This document shows, piece by piece, positions 9,092 through 17,473 of a DNA stretch of 64,000 nt. Both the position numbers and the translations under genes were made by a program. The DNA comes from an uncultured Lachnospiraceae bacterium (GTDB lineage Bacteria; Bacillota; Clostridia; Lachnospirales; Lachnospiraceae). The stretch covers positions 6,119 to 70,118 of the forward strand of contig CAJUFL010000014.1 in the NCBI GenBank assembly GCA_910585605.1, read 5' to 3'. The notes below the pieces were generated by a model, which worked only from the letters and a program-made list of their open reading frames with translations, was not told the DNA's origin and did not search any database. Position 1 is the first letter of the stretch. Every line of letters starts with the position of its first letter.

Positions 9092-9704
9092 GCTGGTAAT
9101 AAAATATTGCGAGCCGGGTACGGTCACGAAGATTAAGCTTTTCAAGAATGGTGCTTAGATAGTTCCGAACGGTGCCTTCCCCCAGATGCAGGTGAGATGC
9201 AATTTCTTTATTGCTGAAGCCCTTTGCTACCAAAGTGATGATTTCATATTCTTTTTCTGAAATATCGTAGGCAGCATAGTTGAATGGGGCAGAGGATTTG
9301 ATCAGATCGGGAATCTTGGCAGCAATTTCATCACCATAAACATTCTGACCAGAATAAACGGCTTTCAGTGCCGGTACAATGTGTTCAAAATTCTGTTTGA
9401 TAATATAACCTTTTGCTCCCAGCTCCAAAGCTTTTACAATGTACTCATCATCCACAAAGGTGGTCAGAAATAATACTTTGGCAGTGGGAAATTCCTTAAG
9501 CAGTTCTTCTAATGCCTCTGTCCCGTTCATTTTTTGCATTCGGATATCCATTAAAAGGACATCCGGCATATATTCTCTGTAAAGAGGAAGAGCCTGTGAA
9601 CCGTCATTTCCAATGGCGGCAATTTCAATTGTTTCATCTGCTTCTAATATAATTTTTAGCGACATACAGACCAGCTGGTCATCATCTATCAATACAACAC
9701 GCAT
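9081..9704 (-). CDS. NarL/LuxR-type response regulator
   Basis: A 207-residue regulator with an N-terminal receiver domain (acidic IDDDQ at residues 6-10, phospho-acceptor D53 in LLMDIRMQKMNG) and a C-terminal LuxR helix-turn-helix (ISEKEYEIITLVAKGFSNKEI). Such proteins are phosphorylated by HisKA_3 sensor kinases. No kinase is adjacent, but an orphan kinase of that class lies at 12.8-13.9 kb on the same strand next to an ABC exporter that has a NarL-type operator, so these are probably partners. CAGGAGAT precedes the ATG. Confidence 0.92.
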   Translation of the reverse strand: MRVVLIDDDQLVCMSLKIILEADETIEIAAIGNDGSQALPLYREYMPDVLLMDIRMQKMNGTEALEELLKEFPTAKVLFLTTFVDDEYIVKALELGAKGYIIKQNFEHIVPALKAVYSGQNVYGDEIAAKIPDLIKSSAPFNYAAYDISEKEYEIITLVAKGFSNKEIASHLHLGEGTVRNYLSTILEKLNLRDRTRLAIFYYQHEG

Positions 9705-9809
9705 TTTACATATCTCCTGAAATCCAATTCGGTATTATATTTCTGCATTTCCCATTATAGCATTGATGATTGCCCTCTACAATCGGAATCATGTGTCTGA
9801 GGTGGAAAA

Positions 9810-10085
9810 TTATTGTTCCTGTAACAGGATAGTTGCTTTTTGTTCTGCTGTCATATTTTCTGCGGTGAGGATATTATATATTTTATCATTTAGTTCATAT
9901 TCGGTTTTGTTATATTTTGAATAATAAGAACGATGTACATTATTACAAATTATTTCAAAAATATTATCAAGGTTAATAAACTCTCCACTGGAATGTCCTA
10001 ATCCTGTCAGTCTTTTTAACAGAATATCTATTTTAAAAATATCTTCCTGTGCTTCTACTAATAAAATCATATCTTTCTGTGTCAT
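9810..10085 (-). CDS. Small hypothetical protein
   Basis: A 91-residue soluble protein with no family I recognise. It is mostly predicted helical and acidic, with no signal peptide or membrane segment. A good ribosome-binding site (GAAAGGAG, 7 bases before the ATG) supports a real gene. It is divergent from the XRE-type regulator gene that starts at 10221, so the two may form a regulator-target pair; that is inference. Confidence 0.6.
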   Translation of the reverse strand: MTQKDMILLVEAQEDIFKIDILLKRLTGLGHSSGEFINLDNIFEIICNNVHRSYYSKYNKTEYELNDKIYNILTAENMTAEQKATILLQEQ

Positions 10086-10220
10086 GTTGGCTCCTTTCAG
10101 TTATAAATAACTAACAATTATTAAAAAATATCTTCATCACTTCACCATTAGAAGTATATTATCAGAATTATTTCGTAAAATCAATAATAATATTTCATCT
10201 TTAGAAGAGTGGAGGAATAC

Positions 10221-10478
10221 ATGAAGATTTATTGGAATAAAGAGAACAATTCTAAGAATCTTATCGGAAAACGGGTTCATGAATTGAGGAAGGAACGGAA
10301 GTTATCCCAGAAAGCGCTTGCCGAAAAGCTTCAGCTTGCAGGATATGAATTTAGTGATCTGACAGTATTGCGGATAGAGAGGGGAACACGGTTTGTACCG
10401 GATTATGAAGTGGTTGCATTAGCAGAGTTTTTTCAGGTATCTTGTGAATATCTTTTGGGTGTTCAGGATAACGGATAA
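10221..10478 (+). CDS. XRE family helix-turn-helix regulator
   Basis: An 85-residue single-domain regulator: GKRVHELRKERKLSQKALAEKL, then a recognition region ending LTVLRIERGTRFVPDYEVVALAEFF. This is the Cro/C1-type fold with no ligand domain. A GTG at 10209 is in frame, but GGAGG at 10211-10215 overlaps it and serves the ATG at 10221. It has its own terminator and is divergent from the small gene at 9810-10085. Target unknown. Confidence 0.85.
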   Translation: MKIYWNKENNSKNLIGKRVHELRKERKLSQKALAEKLQLAGYEFSDLTVLRIERGTRFVPDYEVVALAEFFQVSCEYLLGVQDNG

Positions 10479-10520
10479 GCAGTGATTAGTAAGTTTACAT
10501 AATAATCACTGCTTGTTTTT
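10477..10520 (+). terminator. Rho-independent terminator of the XRE regulator gene
   Basis: AAGCAGTGATTA (10477-10488) pairs perfectly with TAATCACTGCTT (10503-10514), followed by GTTTTT. The left arm includes the stop codon region of the regulator gene. Confidence 0.8.
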
Positions 10521-10522
10521 GC

Positions 10523-12355
10523 TTACCCAATGTTTTGTGCTGTGCCGTCAATATACAGGGTATATCCATTGGAATCTATATTATCAAGGGAGCCTTCAAA
10601 AGAAGTAATATAACTGTCGCCAGTAAGCTTCCATGTGCTGCTGTCATCAAGCGTTACAGTAATTTTGCCGCCTTCTTGTTCGGAATTGATGCTTCCTTCA
10701 AAAGAGCTTTCTTCCGATAGGGTGAGAAGCAGAGAGGAAATTTCATCTACAATGATCTTACCATTTAATATTTGATTATCAGCAAAAAGACTCATATCGG
10801 CACCATTGCTTCCGGCATTGCCCCAGCCACGGGAACTGTCATTGCCTGTCGCCCGGAGCAAAACCTCATTTGACAGTGTTAACGCCACGTTGTTTAAATT
10901 TAGTACGGAGGTTGTATTAGTAGTATAGATGAGATCTCCGTTTAGCCCGGTAATGCTGCCGCCGTTTACTGTCAAAGTGCCTTCCCCTTCTTCAGCATCC
11001 CCAGACATACTCTGATATATCATGATTGTGTGTAAATTTTCGTTTTCATCTCCGTGATAGGTACCCTGCATATTGCCGGTAACTTTACAGTTTTTCAGTG
11101 TAACGGAATTCTTCCCTTCAATAACGATACCTTCGGAAGCATTTGCGGTTAAAACAGCATCTGATACGGTAATATCCGCAGTACAGTAAACGGCAGGAGA
11201 GCCAGTGCCATTGGTGGTATAGGTTCCCTGGGATACATTGAGGGTTCCGCCGCCGCGGTCACTGCGGATAGCGGCAGAAGAATTGCCGCTTGTCTCAATA
11301 TTGAGGTTAGAGGCCTCTATAGATGCCCCGCCAGTTGCGTCGATACCGCCGGAGTTATCAGAATTGGTGGTAATGCTTGTATCACTTATGTTTACTCTGG
11401 TATCATTTCCATAAGCGAAGACACCGTTTGCACCTTTGGCATCTGTGGAAATGGCAGAATTGGTTATGGTGGTATCTGCTCCGTCCAGACTTAGAATACC
11501 AGCATTTAAACCATAAAAATCACTGCTTTCCGAATCACTGGTATCACCGCTGTTTTTCTGAATGGTAAGGGAATCCCCATTGTAGCTGACAGAGCCTTCT
11601 ATACGTAGTGCATTTTCATCTTTATTTTCAGAAGAATAGGAAATGCCGGACTCCGTTGTATCCTTGTCAATAGTTACCGCACCGCTTCCAGTATTGACAG
11701 CAGTCTGTCCAGGTGCATTATCGGAAGGTGGGGTGCCGCCGTTTGGATTGGAAATTACTTCCTGCGTAATGGAAGTAATGGTGTTTTTGTCACCAAAGGT
11801 AATAGATAAAAAAGCGCCTTCGGTGATATCGGATAGAGAGATGTCCTGAAGAACAGACTCATCAGTTATGGTTAATGTAAAAGTTGTAGTGTTATCATTC
11901 ATCTGTTCAGAAGGAGACGGATTGCCGTTTCCGTTATCTGCCTGTTCAGGAGAAGGCTGATTGCCGCTTCCGTTGTCTGCCTGTTCAGGGGGAGACGGAT
12001 TACCGTTTTCGTCGTCCGATTGTTCGGGGGGAGCCTGATTATCGTTTCCATTGTCTGGCTGTTTGGGAGAGGACTGGTTTGTACTTTCTCCGTCAGCCTG
12101 TCCAGGCAGGTCTGGAGCTGCTTCAGAAGGCTTGTTGGTATTTGGAATGTGGTCGGTACTTATTCTGCCGATAAGTGATAGTGTGATTTTGTTATCGCTT
12201 ATGCCGGTTACAGTAGCGTGAATTGTGGTATTGCTGAAATCTAATGTATTTTTGTTTGAAGCATTGCTATCAGTGCTGCCGGAGCATCCTCCTAATATGG
12301 AAACAGCAAGTATAAGGGTTACCATTAATGCAATATATTTCTTATTCATAAGCAT
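10523..12355 (-). CDS. Surface lipoprotein with beta-helix (carbohydrate-binding-like) domain
   Basis: A 610-residue protein starting with a lipoprotein signal (hydrophobic stretch ending SILGG before C24), so it should be anchored outside the membrane. Residues about 75-160 are a low-complexity linker of repeated P, N, G, Q and D (units such as NGNPSPPEQADNG). From about residue 215 to the end come repeats rich in T, S, N, G and aliphatic residues, typical of a right-handed parallel beta-helix, as in adhesins and the carbohydrate-binding-domain proteins of Clostridia. No catalytic residues can be named. The start is ambiguous between ATGs at 12355 and 12349. The gene separates a likely kinase/regulator pair. 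Confidence 0.7.
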   Translation of the reverse strand: MLMNKKYIALMVTLILAVSILGGCSGSTDSNASNKNTLDFSNTTIHATVTGISDNKITLSLIGRISTDHIPNTNKPSEAAPDLPGQADGESTNQSSPKQPDNGNDNQAPPEQSDDENGNPSPPEQADNGSGNQPSPEQADNGNGNPSPSEQMNDNTTTFTLTITDESVLQDISLSDITEGAFLSITFGDKNTITSITQEVISNPNGGTPPSDNAPGQTAVNTGSGAVTIDKDTTESGISYSSENKDENALRIEGSVSYNGDSLTIQKNSGDTSDSESSDFYGLNAGILSLDGADTTITNSAISTDAKGANGVFAYGNDTRVNISDTSITTNSDNSGGIDATGGASIEASNLNIETSGNSSAAIRSDRGGGTLNVSQGTYTTNGTGSPAVYCTADITVSDAVLTANASEGIVIEGKNSVTLKNCKVTGNMQGTYHGDENENLHTIMIYQSMSGDAEEGEGTLTVNGGSITGLNGDLIYTTNTTSVLNLNNVALTLSNEVLLRATGNDSSRGWGNAGSNGADMSLFADNQILNGKIIVDEISSLLLTLSEESSFEGSINSEQEGGKITVTLDDSSTWKLTGDSYITSFEGSLDNIDSNGYTLYIDGTAQNIG

Positions 12356-12414
12356 TCTCGTCTAATCCAATTGTCCTTTACAAAGTGATGGATTATTTTT
12401 CCTTTCCTACATTT

Positions 12415-12556
12415 TATTCCCGCGAGCAATGAGCCAAGTGCCGTGCTTGCACGAGCATTTGACGAATGCTGCGAGGGTCAAATACCCCGCCTCTTGGGGC
12501 GAACTTGCTAAAGAGAAGTTAGGGCATGCCCCGTAGCTTGCTGCGGGGTATTTGAC
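12415..12556. repeat. Structured intergenic repeat, copy A
   Basis: A non-coding element starting TTCCCGCGAGCAATGAGCCA. It carries a small hairpin AGCATT-TGACG-AATGCT, then 14-base arms GTCAAATACCCCGC (12477-12490) and GCGGGGTATTTGAC (12543-12556) that pair perfectly and enclose two local hairpins made of their own CCCC/GGGG tracts. A near-identical copy lies at 54648-54845. The remaining 240 bases up to 12794 hold no gene or other feature that I can see. Confidence 0.75.
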
Positions 12557-12794
12557 TGATTATATTGAAGAACTCTTGCATTCTTGTATAATATTAAAAT
12601 CGCTGTGGATTTATTGTTAAGTATTTACAGCTCTGGGTGATGGAAAAAACTCAGACCATGGTTTTGGATTTTTCTATCTGAATATAGCATATCCTCAAAA
12701 GCTTTAATGAATATTAAAATTCTGTGTTAAAATTGTGAAAATTTGTAATGGAAAAGGAATAAAAGAGATTATGGTATGAAGGAAAAAACAGCGA

Positions 12795-13880
12795 TCAGGC
12801 GGCCGGTTTTTTAGGTATGGATACAAAAATCCGGAAGCCATTTTGTGTATTGATATGGATGATTCCATGTATGGCATGAACACGTTCTGTCATATTGGAT
12901 AAACCAATGCCTCCGGTTTGTGTAAGATTGGAAACAGAATCAGCAGTTGTGGTTCCATTATCCTCAATTAATAGCTGGTCATATCCGGGCAGTTCCTTTA
13001 CCGTAATGGAAAGTATGGTGGCGTTGCTGTGTTTCATTGTGTTATTCAGTGCTTCCTTTGTAATGGCAAGGAAGCAGTATTTTACTTCTTTTGATATATT
13101 TCTTGATGTCTGGCAGTTAAATTGGACGGGGCAGAAAGAAAAACTGCTTATGAGACTGTTCATGGCTTCATGCAGATCAATGGACTCGTCATGCAGGTCA
13201 TGGACACTGTTCCGAATGCTGTTCATGGCATCATTTAGTGTTTCTTTTAATGCGGTTAGATGTGGCCGGATTTTTTCATCTTTGCATATCGCAAGCAAAG
13301 CACCTACCTGTAAGATAGAACGAGAGAGCATATGTCCTACGTTGTCATGGATTTCTCTTGCAATCCGGTTTCGTTCCTTTAAGGTTGCGATATAAATCTG
13401 GTTATTCTGCTGCTCCAAAAGCTCTGTATTATGTTTTTTCAATAGATGTTCCCGTTCCACACTGTTGTCACGAAATTTTCTGACTGTCTGTGAAAGGGTA
13501 TTGCGAAGACGGTTTTGACAGGCAAGATAAAAGCTGAGCATGCCGAGCAAAAAAATGAGAAGTCCTGCAGAAAGACCGGTTTTATAAAGATATTGTAGTG
13601 CCGGTATTATATAAAGACAAGGCAAATGGTACTGTCTGCGATAAAAATACATATAACACAACATGGGCAGAAATACGGATAAGTCCGGTATCAGCAGGCA
13701 CAGAAAAAAAGGAATCAAGCCAAGGACAGTAAGAATTTTACTGTTTTGGATAATGCATTCGAAGCAGTATGTTGACAATACCAGAAGAATGCACATAATA
13801 TGGAAAGCTGTCGGCTGGTTTAAAGGATATATGGCACCACAGAGCAGGAGCAGGATAATGGAATCTATATAGGTTGACAT
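12795..13880 (-). CDS. Sensor histidine kinase, HisKA_3 type
   Basis: A 361-residue kinase. Roughly the first 125 residues form four or five membrane segments with little extracellular sequence, as in sensors that read the membrane itself. A linker helix leads to the HisKA_3 box RNRIAREIHDNVGHML (phospho-acceptor H178) and a C-terminal HATPase_c domain (LLIEDNGTT, GGIGLSNMTERV). GGAG lies upstream of the ATG. The gene is divergent from the three-gene ABC exporter at 14.1-17.4 kb and lacks an adjacent response regulator; the NarL-type regulator at 9.1 kb is the best partner. Confidence 0.92.
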   Translation of the reverse strand: MSTYIDSIILLLLCGAIYPLNQPTAFHIMCILLVLSTYCFECIIQNSKILTVLGLIPFFLCLLIPDLSVFLPMLCYMYFYRRQYHLPCLYIIPALQYLYKTGLSAGLLIFLLGMLSFYLACQNRLRNTLSQTVRKFRDNSVEREHLLKKHNTELLEQQNNQIYIATLKERNRIAREIHDNVGHMLSRSILQVGALLAICKDEKIRPHLTALKETLNDAMNSIRNSVHDLHDESIDLHEAMNSLISSFSFCPVQFNCQTSRNISKEVKYCFLAITKEALNNTMKHSNATILSITVKELPGYDQLLIEDNGTTTADSVSNLTQTGGIGLSNMTERVHAIHGIIHINTQNGFRIFVSIPKKPAA

Positions 13881-13976
13881 AATGTAATCTCCGTTCTTTG
13901 TTATCGTGAGTTTCGGATAAAACTAGTTTTACGATAATGGAATTCAATGATTTTGGCAAGTGTTTCAGAAAAAAAG

Positions 13977-14033
13977 TGACATTTGTCATGCAGTTTTTTT
14001 ACATTTTACACTACAATTCTTTATTCGTATAGA
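13977..14033 (+). promoter_or_regulatory. Operator and promoter of the ABC exporter operon
   Basis: TGACA-TT-TGTCA (13977-13988) is a perfect inverted repeat of the kind bound by NarL/DesR-type regulators. It is followed by TTTACA (14005-14010), exactly 17 bases and TATAGA (14028-14033). The operator centre lies about 22 bases upstream of the -35 box, a position suited to activation. A second palindrome, TAAAACTAGTTTTA (13918-13931), lies in the leader of the divergent kinase gene. Confidence 0.65.
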
Positions 14034-14133
14034 GTAATATCAGGATAAACAGTCGGTCAGGGACTGAAAAGAAACCATTTGATCCGCATATGCAGCATCA
14101 GGTGGTTTATGTTACAGGAAGGGAGAATAATAG

Positions 14134-15066
14134 ATGGTCGTAAAAATTGAGAATCTGGTAAAGAGATACGGTGATCTGCTTGCCTTGGATCATTTTAATC
14201 TGGAGATAGAGGAAGGGGAAATCTTTGGACTTCTGGGACCAAACGGAAGCGGTAAGTCTACCACGATTAACTGTCTGCTGGCTCTTTTGGAATATGATAA
14301 AGGAAACATTGAGATATTTGGCAGGGAAATGACACCTAAGAGCTATGATATAAAAAAGGATATCGGGGTTATTATGCAGAATGTAGCTGTATTTGAAGAG
14401 CTTACCGTATATGAAAATATAGATTATTTCTGCGGGCTTTATGTAAAGGATAAGGCGAAAAGAAAACAGATGGTGGAAGAAGCTATTGAATTTGTGGATT
14501 TGAAAGATTATCGGAAATTTCTTCCCAAGAAATTATCCGGCGGACTTCTGCGGAGATTAAATATTGCCTGCGGAGTTGCACATAAGCCTAAGCTGATTAT
14601 TTTGGACGAGCCTACGGTGGCAGTTGATCCCCAAAGCCGTAACAAAATATTAGAGGGTATCCAGAACCTGAACCAAGAGGGTGCAACAGTTATTTATACT
14701 TCCCATTACATGGAAGAGGTGGAACAGATCTGTACCCGCATTGCTATTATGGATAAGGGAAAAAATGTTGCCATAGGTACAAAGGATGAATTGAAGGCAA
14801 TGATCGACCTTGGAGAAACTATCAGCGTTGAGGTGCTGGAACTGCCGGATGAACTGAAGGAGGAGATTACCCAACTTCCCCATGTGATTCAGGTTCATTA
14901 TGAAAACCACTTGCTAAAAGTGAAGTTTTCTAAAGGGAAACATAATTTATTAAGGCTGTTGGACTTATTGAAAGAGAAGGAAGCAGGATTTGGCGGGGTA
15001 CATTCGGAACTGCCAACGTTAAATGATGTATTTTTGGAGATTACGGGGAAAGAATTAAGAGATTAA
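14134..15066 (+). CDS. ABC transporter ATP-binding protein (ABC-2 type exporter)
   Basis: A 310-residue ATPase: Walker A GPNGSGKST (35-43), Q-loop near VIMQNV, signature LSGGLLRR (134-141), Walker B LIILDEP (154-160) and a switch histidine in YTSHYMEEVE. A C-terminal extension of about 90 residues is typical of the drug and lantibiotic exporter ATPases (DrrA/CcmA class). It is first in an operon with two ABC-2 permeases and divergent from a sensor kinase, matching the YfiJKLMN/LnrJKLMN arrangement of B. subtilis for amphipathic antibiotics. The substrate is inferred only by that analogy. Confidence 0.92.
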   Translation: MVVKIENLVKRYGDLLALDHFNLEIEEGEIFGLLGPNGSGKSTTINCLLALLEYDKGNIEIFGREMTPKSYDIKKDIGVIMQNVAVFEELTVYENIDYFCGLYVKDKAKRKQMVEEAIEFVDLKDYRKFLPKKLSGGLLRRLNIACGVAHKPKLIILDEPTVAVDPQSRNKILEGIQNLNQEGATVIYTSHYMEEVEQICTRIAIMDKGKNVAIGTKDELKAMIDLGETISVEVLELPDELKEEITQLPHVIQVHYENHLLKVKFSKGKHNLLRLLDLLKEKEAGFGGVHSELPTLNDVFLEITGKELRD

Positions 15067-15078
15067 GGGGGAAAAGAT

Positions 15079-16212
15079 ATGCAGCATTTTTGGTATCGTA
15101 TTAAAATGATGCTAAGGACGCGTTCTGCTGTATTCTGGGCAGTGCTGTTTCCGATTTTTCTTGGAATGGTGTTCTATTTTATGTTTGGAAATCTTGGTAA
15201 TGCAGAGCAGTTTTCAGAGGTGCCGGTAGGTGTCATTTTAGAGAAAGAAAATGATATATTTATAGAATTATTAAAAGAGACGGAGATGGAAGAAGGTCTC
15301 AATATGTTTGAGGTTTATGAATATGACAGTAAGGAAAAGGCAGAGGACGCAATGCAAAAGAAGGAAATATGCGGATATATTCTGGTAAAAGGTGAGGACT
15401 TTTCTTTGGTGGTCAAAAAAATGGACATATCCAGTTCTTTAATTAAGACATTTCTGGACCAATATAAGCAGAATTATTTGATGATAGAGGATGTCGCAAA
15501 GAACAAGCCGGAACAGATGGAAAAGCTGATAACGAGTCTTGATTCTGATGAAGGGGTCGCAGTAGAAAATATTTCCTTAAAGGGACAGGATAAATCTCCG
15601 TATACCCAGTATTTCTATGCACTGCTTGCCATGGCATGTCTGATTGCATCTATGGTGGGTCTTGAAAATGGATTAAAGATCCAGGCAGATCTGTCGGCAG
15701 TGGGGGCCAGAAGAAATGTGGCACCAACCGGAAAGATGCAACAGATCATGACAGATTTTTTTGCATCTTTATTTATCTATTGCATCATGATGACTGGTGT
15801 TCTGGCAGTACTGGTATTTGTATATAAACAGGATTTTGGAAACAATACAGGCTTTATTTTACTGGGGACATGGGCAGGAAGCTTTGTAGGTCTTGCCGCA
15901 GGTAACATGATGGCGGTTGTCTTTAAAGGTTCCAAGACCAAAAAGGAGGGGCTTAATGTTGCATTTTTTATGACGAGTTCTTTTTTGGGAGGACTGCAAT
16001 GGGGAGATATCACTTATGTTTTGGAAAAAAACTGTTCTGTTATCAACCGGATCAACCCGGCAACGCTGATTGTCAATGCATTTAAAAGTCTGGCGGTTTT
16101 TGGGGACTATAAGCAATATGCGGTGAATATGATTACACTTCTGGCGATAGGTGTTTTGCTTCTTATCATAAGTATATTGAAATTAAGGAGGACAAAGTAT
16201 GCAAGTCTTTAA
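15079..16212 (+). CDS. ABC-2 type transporter permease
   Basis: A 377-residue permease: one N-terminal membrane segment (FWAVLFPIFLGMVFYFMF), a large extracellular domain of about 150 residues, then five membrane segments ending ILKLRRTKYASL, the ABC2_membrane_3 layout. It starts 12 bases after the ATPase gene and overlaps the next permease by 14 bases, so the three are translationally linked. It would form the exporter channel as a heterodimer with the next protein. Confidence 0.88.
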   Translation: MQHFWYRIKMMLRTRSAVFWAVLFPIFLGMVFYFMFGNLGNAEQFSEVPVGVILEKENDIFIELLKETEMEEGLNMFEVYEYDSKEKAEDAMQKKEICGYILVKGEDFSLVVKKMDISSSLIKTFLDQYKQNYLMIEDVAKNKPEQMEKLITSLDSDEGVAVENISLKGQDKSPYTQYFYALLAMACLIASMVGLENGLKIQADLSAVGARRNVAPTGKMQQIMTDFFASLFIYCIMMTGVLAVLVFVYKQDFGNNTGFILLGTWAGSFVGLAAGNMMAVVFKGSKTKKEGLNVAFFMTSSFLGGLQWGDITYVLEKNCSVINRINPATLIVNAFKSLAVFGDYKQYAVNMITLLAIGVLLLIISILKLRRTKYASL

Positions 16213-17371
16213 AACATATTTCAGATTGTTAAATGCCTATAAGGGAATCATCATAATGTACTTTGTGATTTTTATTGCAGTTGCCCTGGTTATGACAAGT
16301 AATAGTAGTCTTGCAACGAACAGTGAAATGTCAAGTGAAGTGACAAAACTGGATATTGCCATTATTGATAAGGATTGTGGGACATTGGGAACGGCACTCA
16401 GGGGATACTTTGGTGAAACTCATAATCTGATAGACATAGAATATGAAGAGGAGAAAATCTTAGATGAGCTTTATTGGAGAAAAATAAATTATGTGCTGGT
16501 AATTCCGGAGGGACTGGAAGAAAGTCTGCTAAATGACAACGTGGAAACAATGTCTTTTGAAAGTATGAAAGTGCCGGGGATGTTTGAGGCAGATTACTTT
16601 GAAGCGGAACTGAAACTGTATATACAGAAACTGACAGGTTTGCTGGCAGCGGGATATTCCATGGAAGATGCAGAAGAAGAACTAAGCAGGCTGCAATCAC
16701 AAAAGGCGGAGGTTTCTTTTGCTTCTTTTGTAAATAAAAAACAGAATGATGCGTGTACGATCTTTTTTATTTATGCCCCGTATCTGTTTATTACTCTTGG
16801 GATGAATGGGGTTGGAGTTATTCTGCTCCGGTTTAATGCCCGAGATGTAAAAGACAGAATGGAGTGCAGTGCATTGACTATGAAGGAGAGGGTGGCAGGA
16901 ATCAGTGCGGGTATTCTGGTATTCGGGCTAATCATGTTTGCGGTAATTCTTGTGATTGCGGGAATTCTTTCAGGAGGGAGTATCTATGCGGATATGCGCT
17001 TTCCGTTTTTCCTGTTGAACCTGTTTTCTATGCTGGTATTTGGACTGAGTCTTGGATTTTTAACAGGAACAGTTGCAGGGAACAATGAGGCGGTGAATGG
17101 TCTGGTAAACATTGTAAGTCTTGGACTTTGTTTTTTAGGCGGAGTATTCGTTCCGCAGCAATTCTTCAGTGACACGATTGTGAAGGTATCCAGGTTCTTT
17201 CCAACCTATTGGTATGTAGCCACTAATGAAATGATTGGAGAAATGAAAAAGCTTAGCAGTGGACTTTCGGGTGAGATTTTTTCTCAGATAGGATTGGTGT
17301 TTGGATATGCATTAGTCATTTTTGCTATTACGCTGGTCATTATTTCCAGTCAGAAAACCCGTCGCAAATAG
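16199..17371 (+). CDS. ABC-2 type transporter permease (second subunit)
   Basis: A 390-residue permease with the same plan as the preceding one: N-terminal segment YKGIIIMYFVIFIAVALVM, an extracellular domain, then several membrane segments including GLVNIVSLGLCFLGGVFVPQ, a loop typical of ABC-2 exporters. Its start lies 14 bases inside the preceding gene. Together with the ATPase they should export a hydrophobic or amphipathic compound. Specificity unknown. Confidence 0.88.
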   Translation: MQVFKTYFRLLNAYKGIIIMYFVIFIAVALVMTSNSSLATNSEMSSEVTKLDIAIIDKDCGTLGTALRGYFGETHNLIDIEYEEEKILDELYWRKINYVLVIPEGLEESLLNDNVETMSFESMKVPGMFEADYFEAELKLYIQKLTGLLAAGYSMEDAEEELSRLQSQKAEVSFASFVNKKQNDACTIFFIYAPYLFITLGMNGVGVILLRFNARDVKDRMECSALTMKERVAGISAGILVFGLIMFAVILVIAGILSGGSIYADMRFPFFLLNLFSMLVFGLSLGFLTGTVAGNNEAVNGLVNIVSLGLCFLGGVFVPQQFFSDTIVKVSRFFPTYWYVATNEMIGEMKKLSSGLSGEIFSQIGLVFGYALVIFAITLVIISSQKTRRK

Positions 17372-17473
17372 AAGGGGACAGGATTCTTGCGTTTCTTAAT
17401 AAACTATGTTAATGTTTATGCGTGTAAAAGCGTATACTTGTTACAGAGACTGATGTTTTTGAAAAGGAGCGTA

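Noticed and set aside
11880..12120. Short tandem repeats that might suggest a CRISPR array
   Set aside because: They are the in-frame proline/asparagine-rich linker of the lipoprotein gene, imperfect and without unique spacers.
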